A stretch of 64,000 nt of DNA from Neomelitea salexigens DSM 19753 (GTDB taxonomy: Bacteria; Pseudomonadota; Gammaproteobacteria; Pseudomonadales; Spongiibacteraceae): positions 58,154-122,153 of the forward strand of contig NZ_AULP01000007.1 in assembly GCF_000422345.1 (NCBI RefSeq). The letters run 5' to 3'. This document shows positions 33,563 to 41,447 of the stretch, one piece after another. Made by a program: the position numbers and the translations under genes. The notes under the pieces are model-generated. The model did no database searches. It had not been told where the DNA came from and saw only the letters and a program-made list of their open reading frames with translations. Within the stretch, counting starts at the first letter, position 1; every line of letters starts with the position of its first letter.

Positions 33563-35650
33563 CTAGCGATTCTTGTAAAGGTTTTTCTTGTTTGCGCGTG
33601 ATGATTTGTACCAGCTGCGTTGTTTGCTGCCGCCTGACGTTACATGCTCGTGGAATTCAGGGTAGGCGAATTTAATATCCATATATTCAACGGGGTGTTC
33701 CCAGTCGTAGGGAATGTTGAGTGCCCACGGCATACCGTTTTCATTGATGAAATACTCATCGCTACCGGGGTTTGAGGCATCGTCGCCGCGACCGAAGAAG
33801 TTTGATTGAAAGGCCTGTGTTGGGGCTTTGTCCTTCAGATGAATTTCAAAGCGGCGCCCTGGCGCTTCGCCGAATACATAGTTGCGGGCGTGCCCCTCGC
33901 TGCCGAATAGGAAGGGGTCAAAGGGAAATTCATCGAGGTCATCGGCTTTTAGTCCGCCTAGTACCGGAATGTCGAGCTGGAAAGTCATTTGAATTCCCGA
34001 ATTACAGCCGTCTTCAGTTCGGTAGTACTTACACGTTTCTCCATTAGTAACGTAGTCGTGGAGGTCTTCTGCAATGATGGCGACCGCATCGCGATTGCCG
34101 GCTTCCATTGGTGAGTTAAGCTGCGGCACGCCATTGATAGTTAGTACTGTCAGTGCCTCATTGACTAATTCGCTGGGTAAGCCTGGGATATGGAAGGCGA
34201 AACCGTTGTGGTAACTGGCTCCCATGGCAACGACTTCGCCCTGGATGCGTATCGCTGTTAGCTCGTCGTCTACGCTGACCGTCTTCAGGCGGTACTTGAT
34301 TACCACATCGTTCATGTCGTAGTCGCCCTGCAGAGGCCAGTTGTCTTCGAAGGCGAGCGTGGCATAGCGGTTTGAGGCAGGGTAGTAACTGCTGACGGTA
34401 TTTAGCGCGTCAACGTCAACAAGATAATCTTCGACTTCGCCATCACTGGTGCCGCTAGTAGGGCCTATTTTTTCCGAGGAACTCAGGCGTACACGTATCC
34501 AGGTTTGACCCGTGAGGGTTTCCTTGGGCGCCTTGAAGTGCAGCAGGGAGGTACCGGCATCAATTGATTTGTCGGCAACGACCTGCTCGCTTTCGTCGAA
34601 GACGCCATCCTGATTCCAGTCGCCCCAGATATTCAGCTCACCAGCGCCCGAGGCAGTGACTTGGAAGTAGGTATATTGGTAGGGAGTGACGTTATTAATG
34701 AAGCTAATGCCATCGTTGTCTTCCGTTCGCTCGCTGCCGGACCAGCTGAAAGCATCGGGTTCGTAGCTGATTTCGGTTCCCAGAAACAATTCGCTTTCGC
34801 CGTGACGGGCGCCATTGTTGGCAAACCGTGTCCCGTAGCTGTCTGGGGCGTTGCCGAAATCACCGTTGGCCTGTTGGCCAGGAACAACGGGAGCCTGGGC
34901 GCAGCGTGCGCCGTCGTTGTTATTTGAGGAAGGGCCATAGCTGAACAGAGTGGCACTGGGGCTTAAGACATTAGTGTCAACTTTGTAAATATAGCCATCG
35001 CTGTTGCTGGTTATATAGAGGTTGCCATCAACGTCGAAATAGGCGCCGCCAAAGTAGCCCTCTATACCGATGTTGCCCTGGGAAATTGCGCTCCCAGTCT
35101 TCACGTCGATGCTCCACAGCTGACCTTTTTTGTCGACGCTGTAGGCTAGGCCGTTAAAGGGGTGAAAGGCGAAGTCATAGATGTAAAGTTCGAGGGTTTT
35201 ACCGCTGACGACTTGTGTCGTTTGTAAGTAATCGCTGTCGCTGGGGTCTAGTGAAATGCGGAACAAGCCGTCATCGTCGCCGCCTTTGCGGTAAAGGTAA
35301 TACGCATTTTCGTTAAGAGCAATGTCACCGCCAGCGAATTCAACGTCAGCTGTCTCAGCGATCACGTCCACATTGTAGTTACTGTCAATGCGTACAATGC
35401 TGTTGAGTTTGTGATTGTGGGCGTAGAGGTATTGGTCGTGGGTACTGAATGCCAACGCATTAAGTTCCATGTCGGTCCAGCCCAGTGGTGCGGCATTGCG
35501 ATAAAAGCCGGTGGATAGCTCAATGTTGTAGAGCTGAGCATCAGCATCCTGAATTAGAAAAGCTTGTTGAGGGCAGCTGTCAAAGGTCTGGCTGTACACT
35601 GCTGACGTCCCACCAAGGACGGTTGCCAGTAGTAGAGAAGAAGTTTTCAT
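33563..35650 (-). CDS. Secreted LruC-domain protein with GEVED-like domain
   Basis: 695 residues. The signal peptide ends VYSQ. Residues about 30-240 form repeats resembling a beta-propeller (FRISLDPSD, GQLWSIDVKTG, GNLYITSNSDGYIYKVD). A GEVED-like segment follows (WGDWNQDGVFDESEQVV ... DGEVEDYLVDV), then the LruC domain with YATLAFEDNWPLQGDYDMND and its C-terminal LKDKAPTQAF block. LruC domains are named from a Leptospira outer-membrane lipoprotein; in marine bacteria they sit on large exported proteins of unknown role. DxDxD-like loops suggest calcium binding. First gene of a two-gene operon with the lipoprotein. Confidence 0.82.
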   Translation of the reverse strand: MKTSSLLLATVLGGTSAVYSQTFDSCPQQAFLIQDADAQLYNIELSTGFYRNAAPLGWTDMELNALAFSTHDQYLYAHNHKLNSIVRIDSNYNVDVIAETADVEFAGGDIALNENAYYLYRKGGDDDGLFRISLDPSDSDYLQTTQVVSGKTLELYIYDFAFHPFNGLAYSVDKKGQLWSIDVKTGSAISQGNIGIEGYFGGAYFDVDGNLYITSNSDGYIYKVDTNVLSPSATLFSYGPSSNNNDGARCAQAPVVPGQQANGDFGNAPDSYGTRFANNGARHGESELFLGTEISYEPDAFSWSGSERTEDNDGISFINNVTPYQYTYFQVTASGAGELNIWGDWNQDGVFDESEQVVADKSIDAGTSLLHFKAPKETLTGQTWIRVRLSSSEKIGPTSGTSDGEVEDYLVDVDALNTVSSYYPASNRYATLAFEDNWPLQGDYDMNDVVIKYRLKTVSVDDELTAIRIQGEVVAMGASYHNGFAFHIPGLPSELVNEALTVLTINGVPQLNSPMEAGNRDAVAIIAEDLHDYVTNGETCKYYRTEDGCNSGIQMTFQLDIPVLGGLKADDLDEFPFDPFLFGSEGHARNYVFGEAPGRRFEIHLKDKAPTQAFQSNFFGRGDDASNPGSDEYFINENGMPWALNIPYDWEHPVEYMDIKFAYPEFHEHVTSGGSKQRSWYKSSRANKKNLYKNR

Positions 35651-36085
35651 TATCGTTTTCCTGCACGGTTTGATTGATGCCAGTTGTAGAGCAGGGTTTG
35701 TGCCAACAAAAAACCTATTGTTAACAAAGGCTTGTGCTGGCTTCTGAGGGTATTTCGCATTTTGCGAGGCATTGTAAATGGCACGCGACCAATGGGCAGT
35801 GTGGTATTACCTCAGTTAAATGTACTTTTGCTAGTACCTTAGCTAACAGGGGGCTGGTTCGTGGTTTAAGACTGTCAGTACGAGGGGCGAGTAAAACCCA
35901 ACACGCTATGATTGGAGAAAAGGGTGGATAACATTGATTTGCGCAGACCAGTGAATTAGCAATACAGAGCTACTAAGGTTTCGCCTAGAACGCGCTTCGG
36001 ATGCTAGTGTGCAAAAGCGCCGTTCGTAGGTTTCTATTAAGTTTAAAGTGCCTATATAAGAGATGGTCGCCGGTGGATAAGTTTG
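35651..36085. other. Gap without a convincing gene
   Basis: 435 bp between two genes on the minus strand. It should hold the LruC promoter near 35670-35720 (AT-rich, aacaaaaaacctattgttaac). A short open frame at 35734-35931 has no ribosome-binding site or family look. I see nothing else. Confidence 0.6.
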
Positions 36086-36985
36086 CTACTTGGCTGCGTT
36101 GAGCTGTTCCTGATAAAAGGTTATCTGGTCACTGACTGCCCGTTCAAAAGGCTCCTTTACATAGATGTCGAAATGCCCAATATCGTACTGCTTTAGTGTG
36201 GCCAGTTTGCCCAATTTCTTAGCTAGTCTGATCGCTGCTGAGGCCGGTGCCACTGTGTCGCGCAAGCACACTTGAATTAGTGCAGGGCAGTGAACGTTCT
36301 TGGCTTTCATCGTGGGACGGTACGTACCCAACGCCAGTGCTAAGCGAGCGGACATGGCATTTTTCCAGTCTTTGGGTTGAATCGCACGGTAACCACTCCA
36401 AGCGTCGTGGCTGCTCATGGCGGCAAAGCCACCGGGTTTGGCGATAATAGGCACCATCACCGGTGAGCCACCAAGGGCGGATTTGGCCAGGTCGGCCACG
36501 CCGTAGGCGCTGAGTTTGAGTAGTCGGCCTACCCCAGCGTAGTCGAGCATTGCCGAGACTGATGCCAGGCCATCCATCATCGGGCCTTGCGCGGCCACCG
36601 CGGCCACACGCTTATCGGCGGCCGCCGTACTGATCACATGTCCACCCGAGAACGAACTGCCCCACAGCGCAATGCGCTTGGCGTCAACATTGGGCAGAGT
36701 TTCAGCAAAACTGATGGCGGCGCGCCAATCCTGCAGCTGCTTGGGAATAGATAGCAATTGCCGGGGTTCACCGTCAGAGGCGCCAAAGTGGCGGTAGTCA
36801 AATAGCAGCACCGCAAAGCCCGCGTCGGCAAACCGCTGGGCGTAGGGCTCCAGGCCAGCATCCCGCGTACCGCCCAAGCCATGCGCCATAACAATGCAGG
36901 CTTGAGGCGTGGCCGTGGGGTAATGCCATGCGCGGCAGCGAGTGCCCTGGCTTAAAAATTCGACATCCTTGCGTGGTAGGCTCAT
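36086..36985 (-). CDS. Alpha/beta hydrolase
   Basis: 299 residues, cytoplasmic. HGLGGTRDAG is the oxyanion region, the nucleophile elbow is WGSSFSGGHV, a likely Asp sits in VCLRDTVAP and the His in YDIGHFDIY. Arrangement and size match the dienelactone-hydrolase/2-acetyl-xylan-like group of unspecific esterases. It lies opposite a secreted lipase gene with 106 bp between the starts. Substrate unknown. Confidence 0.82.
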   Translation of the reverse strand: MSLPRKDVEFLSQGTRCRAWHYPTATPQACIVMAHGLGGTRDAGLEPYAQRFADAGFAVLLFDYRHFGASDGEPRQLLSIPKQLQDWRAAISFAETLPNVDAKRIALWGSSFSGGHVISTAAADKRVAAVAAQGPMMDGLASVSAMLDYAGVGRLLKLSAYGVADLAKSALGGSPVMVPIIAKPGGFAAMSSHDAWSGYRAIQPKDWKNAMSARLALALGTYRPTMKAKNVHCPALIQVCLRDTVAPASAAIRLAKKLGKLATLKQYDIGHFDIYVKEPFERAVSDQITFYQEQLNAAK

Positions 36986-37091
36986 GGCGTCTCTCTATAA
37001 TTATGTAAAACGGACGATTGATCGGCTGCGCGCCTTGCCAAACAATGAGCGATCTCGCAGCGCCAAGCGCTAAACCTACCGAGGGTAAGCC

Positions 37092-38126
37092 ATGTTTGAC
37101 CATGTGAAAAAAGGACGTCTCACAACACTGGGGTTGTTATTCATCGCGGTATTAAACGCCTGTGGAGGCTCCTCGTCGGGCTCCGGTTCTTCCGGTGAGC
37201 GTTTTTCTGAGCCGACCTTTGAAACTGAAATGTCGGTGCTTAACGAGGGGCTGGTATGTAACCCCTTTACCGAGAGCGGGCCTGTTGTGCTGCTGGTGCA
37301 TGGCACGTTTACCCACGGTGAGGAGCAGTGGACGTGGAATTACGAGCCCCTGCTGTTGGGCGAGGGTTACGATGTTTGCATTGTGACCTACCCCAACCGC
37401 GGACTAAGTGATGCGCAGATTGCCGCCGAATATGTGGTGAATGCGATTGATCAAATTGCCGACTCCGGACGCAAGGTATCCATTGTTGGCCATAGTCAGG
37501 GCGGAATGGGGCCGCGCTGGGCAGTGCGTTGGTGGCCGAGCCTGCGCGACAAGATTGAGGATATGATTCTTCTGGCGACGCCTAACCACGGCCTGGAATT
37601 TGCGCAATTAACGGCACTCGGTCTGCCCATGCCTGCAGTGTTTTTTCAGTTCGGACAAGAGTCGAACTATATGCAGGCGCTGAATAGCGACGATGAAACG
37701 CCGGGTGATATCGATTACACCAATATTTACACCCAGTTTGACGAGCTGGTGCAGCCGGTGTCACCAGTGCCAACCGCCGCGTTGGATTGGCAGCAGGACA
37801 ACCCCAAGGTGGCGAATATTCTCATTCAAGACGTTTGCCCGGGGCGCGTTGTTGAGCATGCGACTATTGGTTTGACCGACCGTGCGACCTACGAGCTGGT
37901 GCTCGACGCCTTGGCCAATGACGGACCAGCCAGCCCAGAGCGGGCCGGCGGCGAGATATGTGGTTTACTGCCATTTCTACCAGAGCCGGCGCTATCGCCA
38001 AGCCTGCTTACCGATTTTATCGATGTATTTGCCAGTGAGGGCGGCCAGGGTTTCCCCGACCTATCACTGGTGACCGAAGAGCCGCCCTTAAAACCCTATG
38101 CGCAGTCGGCGGTGCAGCCTGAGTAG
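37092..38126 (+). CDS. Secreted lipase/triacylglycerol-lipase-like lipoprotein
   Basis: 344 residues. The signal peptide ends in a lipobox LNAC followed by GGSSSGSGSSG. Alpha/beta hydrolase motifs: VLLVHGTFTHGEEQW (oxyanion), nucleophile in GHSQGGMGPRW, ATPNHG as in class I lipases, and a likely His in VEHATIGLTD. Proteins of this kind hydrolyse acylglycerols or esters at the cell surface. No foldase gene is nearby. It is followed at 38142 by the convergent OYE-type gene. Confidence 0.8.
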   Translation: MFDHVKKGRLTTLGLLFIAVLNACGGSSSGSGSSGERFSEPTFETEMSVLNEGLVCNPFTESGPVVLLVHGTFTHGEEQWTWNYEPLLLGEGYDVCIVTYPNRGLSDAQIAAEYVVNAIDQIADSGRKVSIVGHSQGGMGPRWAVRWWPSLRDKIEDMILLATPNHGLEFAQLTALGLPMPAVFFQFGQESNYMQALNSDDETPGDIDYTNIYTQFDELVQPVSPVPTAALDWQQDNPKVANILIQDVCPGRVVEHATIGLTDRATYELVLDALANDGPASPERAGGEICGLLPFLPEPALSPSLLTDFIDVFASEGGQGFPDLSLVTEEPPLKPYAQSAVQPE

Positions 38127-38141
38127 ATGGCTGCAATCGTC

Positions 38142-39404
38142 CTAGCTGTTCCGCGCCACTCGGCGCTTCGCCAATTTGCGTTCGCCGATCATGTGCTTGG
38201 CGGCGCGGCGCAGCAGGCCGGTGTCTTCGACAGGTGGTTTGCCCTCGGCGAGGTTGATGATTTGTTGGTAGTACCACTGGGTCGCCAGACCAAAGTTCAG
38301 GGTGCGCAGGGTACGGTTGGGGCTGTTGGGGCCGAGCCAACCGGGGCCGATGCGCAGCTCTTTCTCCCAGGCGCGAAAACCGAGTTTTTCGCCACGCAGT
38401 AAGGGTTTTACATCGGGTTCCATGCACAGTGGCCGCGCAATGCCCACCACATCCATCGCGCCACTATCCAGTGCGGCTTGCATGGCGTTATAGCTGCGGA
38501 AGCCGCCGGTAACCGCCAGGGGTATTGAGGTGACGTCGCGAATACCTTTGGCGTAGTCCAAAAAGTAGGCTTCACGCGCTTGGCTGGCGGCGGCACCTTC
38601 TTCCTTGTCGCCCATCAGTGCCAGTTTTTCGTAGGTGCCTCCGGAGATCTCCAGCAAGTCAATGCCGGCTTCTGACACCCAGGCCGCGACTTGCAGACTT
38701 TCGTCGTGGCTGAAACCACCCTTGGAAAAGTCGGCGGAGTTGAGTTTCAGGGCTATCGGGAATTCGGGGCCGACCGCCTCGCGACAGCGGCGAATGACCT
38801 CCAGCAGGAAGCGAGCGCGATTCTCGAGACTACCGCCCCACTGGTCCTGGCGGCGGTTTGCCAGCGGCGACAGAAATTGGCTGATCAAATAGCCGTGGGC
38901 AGCGTGAATCTGCACGCCGCTAAAGCCGGTTTCCTTGGCGATGCCGGCAACGCGTGCATAGCCACTGATTGCACGCTCGATGTCGTCTTCGGTCATGGGA
39001 CGCGGTTTGCCGAACATGCCGGCCAGATCAATGCCCACATCTGAGGGGGCCAGTGGCTGGTGCGATACGACCTTTTGGCACTGTCGCCCCGGGTGATTGA
39101 TTTGCATCCACAGTTGGTTGCCGGCGACCTGTCCGGCTTTTGCCCAGTTTTTCAGCTGCTCTTCGCCGCCGTTGTGGTCGATCACCACATTGCCTGGGCG
39201 CTCTAAAAAACGGTGGTCGACCATCACGTTACCGGTTACCAGGGTGCCAGTACCGCCCTCTGACCATGCTTGGTAAAGTCTGGCGAGCCGCGTGGTGGCG
39301 TGATCGTGCTCGTCGGCGAGGCCCTCTGTCATCGCAGATTTCAGCAAGCGGTTGGGCAGTGTTGCGCCGCAGGGAAGCGTAAGGGGGTCGCTGAGTTTTG
39401 GCAT
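38142..39404 (-). CDS. NADH:flavin oxidoreductase, old yellow enzyme family
   Basis: 420 residues with a TIM-barrel FMN domain: LPNRLLKSAMTEGLAD at the start, INHPGRQC, HAAHGYLISQFLSP (substrate His and Asn/His positions), NRRQDQWGGSLENRARF, LLEISGGTYE and VTGGFRS, which bind the FMN phosphate. There is no C-terminal iron-sulfur domain, so it is the short 2,4-dienoyl-CoA-like or OYE-type form. It reduces activated C=C bonds. It is transcribed toward the lipase gene. The physiological substrate cannot be told. Confidence 0.88.
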   Translation of the reverse strand: MPKLSDPLTLPCGATLPNRLLKSAMTEGLADEHDHATTRLARLYQAWSEGGTGTLVTGNVMVDHRFLERPGNVVIDHNGGEEQLKNWAKAGQVAGNQLWMQINHPGRQCQKVVSHQPLAPSDVGIDLAGMFGKPRPMTEDDIERAISGYARVAGIAKETGFSGVQIHAAHGYLISQFLSPLANRRQDQWGGSLENRARFLLEVIRRCREAVGPEFPIALKLNSADFSKGGFSHDESLQVAAWVSEAGIDLLEISGGTYEKLALMGDKEEGAAASQAREAYFLDYAKGIRDVTSIPLAVTGGFRSYNAMQAALDSGAMDVVGIARPLCMEPDVKPLLRGEKLGFRAWEKELRIGPGWLGPNSPNRTLRTLNFGLATQWYYQQIINLAEGKPPVEDTGLLRRAAKHMIGERKLAKRRVARNS

Positions 39405-39561
39405 GGCCGGGGTCCTGTGTTTATTGTTGTGGCAGTCTGTCGCGACGCTCAGTGTAGTCGGCGGGCGGAGAAAAATAAATTAACAAGTGTTCATTAGTCG
39501 CGATCCAAAGGGCTGGCGCCATTTGCCCCCAGCAGCTGTAGTGCAAAGAGGGTGAGCCGGC

Positions 39562-40365
39562 CTAGTATTGCCACAAAAAGGCGCTACTGAGTTCGCCCAT
39601 GACCTCGTCAAAAAATACTCGTTGAGCAGGGCCACGGGCCATGCCTGCGCAGACCTGCAGTGGCATTAAATGCTCTGCGCGAGGGTGGCAGTGAAGTGCC
39701 CCCGGCGCGCGCTGCCAGTGGGCAAGTGCAGTTTGTCGGGTATCGTCGGAGAGCGTTTCGTCGCAGCACTGTTGCGCCAGCCAGTTTTCAAACTGGTGGT
39801 GGGCGTCGCGATCCATCGTGCCGGCAAAATAGGCTTGCAGGTTGTGATAGGTGGCGCCGCTGCCTAACACCAATAGTCGGCGGTCACGCAATACCCGTAA
39901 GGCGCGTCCCATGGCGATATGCTCGGCGCCATCGAGGCTGCTCAGCAGCGAGAGCTGCACAACGGGAATATCGGCATTGGGGTACATCAGCGTGAGGGGC
40001 ACAAACATCCCGTGGTCGAAGCCGCGCGTTGCATCCAGATGAGCGGCCAGTCCCTCGTTGCTTAGGGCGCGCTGCAGCTCGCAAGCCAGCGTCGCATGGC
40101 CTGAGGCGGGATACATCAGTTGATAAGACTCCGGCGGGAAGCCGCTGTAGTCGTAAATCAGCTCGGGGCGAGCGGCGCTGGTGATCCGGGCTTGCTCGGC
40201 CTCCCAGTGCGCGCTGATCAGTACAATCGCTTGCGGCCTTGGCAGGCTTTGCCCCATTTGCGTTAGAAAGGCGCACAGCCGGGCATGGCCGGGGTCGCCC
40301 AGCAGGGGCAGCGGGCCGCCGCCGTGGGGAATAAACAGAATGCTCGCGCCAGCTGTGGTACTCAT
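39562..40365 (-). CDS. DODA-type extradiol dioxygenase (LigB/YgiD-like)
   Basis: 267 residues from the ATG at 40365, preceded by ggagcagtca; the open frame continues upstream but without a start site. Metal ligands are visible: H14 in FIPHGGGPLP, H53 in ISAHWEAEQ, and HGMFVPLTLMYP, as in the class III extradiol dioxygenase/DOPA-dioxygenase family related to YgiD. Family members open catechol rings with Fe(II) or Zn(II). Next to an OYE-type reductase it may take part in aromatic breakdown, but no complete pathway is present. Confidence 0.85.
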   Translation of the reverse strand: MSTTAGASILFIPHGGGPLPLLGDPGHARLCAFLTQMGQSLPRPQAIVLISAHWEAEQARITSAARPELIYDYSGFPPESYQLMYPASGHATLACELQRALSNEGLAAHLDATRGFDHGMFVPLTLMYPNADIPVVQLSLLSSLDGAEHIAMGRALRVLRDRRLLVLGSGATYHNLQAYFAGTMDRDAHHQFENWLAQQCCDETLSDDTRQTALAHWQRAPGALHCHPRAEHLMPLQVCAGMARGPAQRVFFDEVMGELSSAFLWQY

Positions 40366-40673
40366 TGACTGCTCCGTTACGGGTAATACCGCCATAGTAC
40401 GGAATTCCCGTGGGGCTGTCTGGCGCAAAAAATCGTCTAAAAGGGGCAGAAAAGCCAATACATCGCCTGTGCAGTTGTATTGAATCGGGCGGTAAAATGG
40501 CGATAATGGGGCGCAAAAATGCAAAAGCATACCCAAAAAAGTAGAAGCAACGCCGTTCCGCTGTGGCCTGTAACAGGCGTCAGTGACCGCTCCGTATTTT
40601 GTCACGTCGGCAGAATGGCCTGTCCCGAATAAACTTGCTCATCGTGTTCGATGAGAACTCGCACTAGGATTCT
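40366..40673. other. Divergent promoter region between dioxygenase and motor operon
   Basis: 308 bp between two divergent starts. It should carry both promoters. No clear hairpin, operator or small gene was found. Confidence 0.5.
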
Positions 40674-41447
40674 ATGCCCAAGGCCGCCGCGCACGCCCCG
40701 CCGACACCTTCGCGACTGGCCCATACCCTCAATGCCTTGGGTGTGGCGGCGAGTGCTGCGCCGCGCGCCGGTTTTGCCGACAAGCTGGCCGAATTGATTG
40801 ACCTCTCAGGGGCGATTGCCTTGTCGGAATCACTGCGCGGCTTACGACGGGTGAAGGCCACCGGCGAAGCCGCTGGCGATGATGCTCAGGCCCTTTTTAT
40901 GGCGCGCCGCGCCGATATGATTGAGGCGATCTCCGCGAGTTTCACCCTCGACCCGGAGGCGATGGCCAACAGTCCAGCGGGATTTATTCTACCTTCGCCA
41001 AACGCCGACACGTTTGGCAGCGATGCCGCCGGGTACGCGCCTTATCAACGCTTTTATGCCCTGCATCAAAGTGAAATAGACCATCGGGTCATCAGCTTGC
41101 GCGGCGAGTTACGCAAGCTGTTGTCGGGCCGCTCTGAGGCGCTGGCGCAGCTGGCCGCGCTGGATACTATGATGGAGGGCACGTTGGCGGTATACAGCCG
41201 TCGCGCACTTTCTGTCTTACCTAAATTACTGGCGCAGCATTTTTTCGCGCTGCGCAGTGAGCAACAAAACTCCGATGCCGATACCGAGCAGCCAACTACC
41301 AGTGAGCAGTGGCTCGCGGACGGGGGCTGGCTCTGGCAATTTCATACCGACATGCAGAGTTTGCTACTTGCTGAACTCGCGCTGCGCCTGCAGCCGCTAC
41401 AGGGCCTATTGGAAGCCCTGAACTCCGAACACGAGGACACTCCATGA
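40674..41447 (+). CDS. DUF3348-family protein, first gene of motor-like operon
   Basis: 257 residues. The start ATG has taggattct upstream. It is mainly helical with no signal peptide or membrane span, and is Ala/Leu-rich; a conserved-looking core is YQRFYALHQSEIDHRVISLRGELRKLLSG. I recall DUF3348 proteins encoded before DUF802 genes in Pseudomonas, Burkholderia and Xanthomonas, with no function assigned. The stop overlaps the next ATG (ATGA at 41444-41447). A cytoplasmic partner of the membrane motor's tail is plausible but is inference. Confidence 0.72.
   Translation: MPKAAAHAPPTPSRLAHTLNALGVAASAAPRAGFADKLAELIDLSGAIALSESLRGLRRVKATGEAAGDDAQALFMARRADMIEAISASFTLDPEAMANSPAGFILPSPNADTFGSDAAGYAPYQRFYALHQSEIDHRVISLRGELRKLLSGRSEALAQLAALDTMMEGTLAVYSRRALSVLPKLLAQHFFALRSEQQNSDADTEQPTTSEQWLADGGWLWQFHTDMQSLLLAELALRLQPLQGLLEALNSEHEDTP

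Noticed and set aside
35734-35931. 65-codon frame in the gap after the LruC gene
   Set aside because: No ribosome-binding site, no known family and low-complexity composition.
39562-40605. Long N-terminal extension of the dioxygenase frame
   Set aside because: The family starts at the ATG at 40365 with a ribosome-binding site; the extra 80 codons lie in the promoter region.
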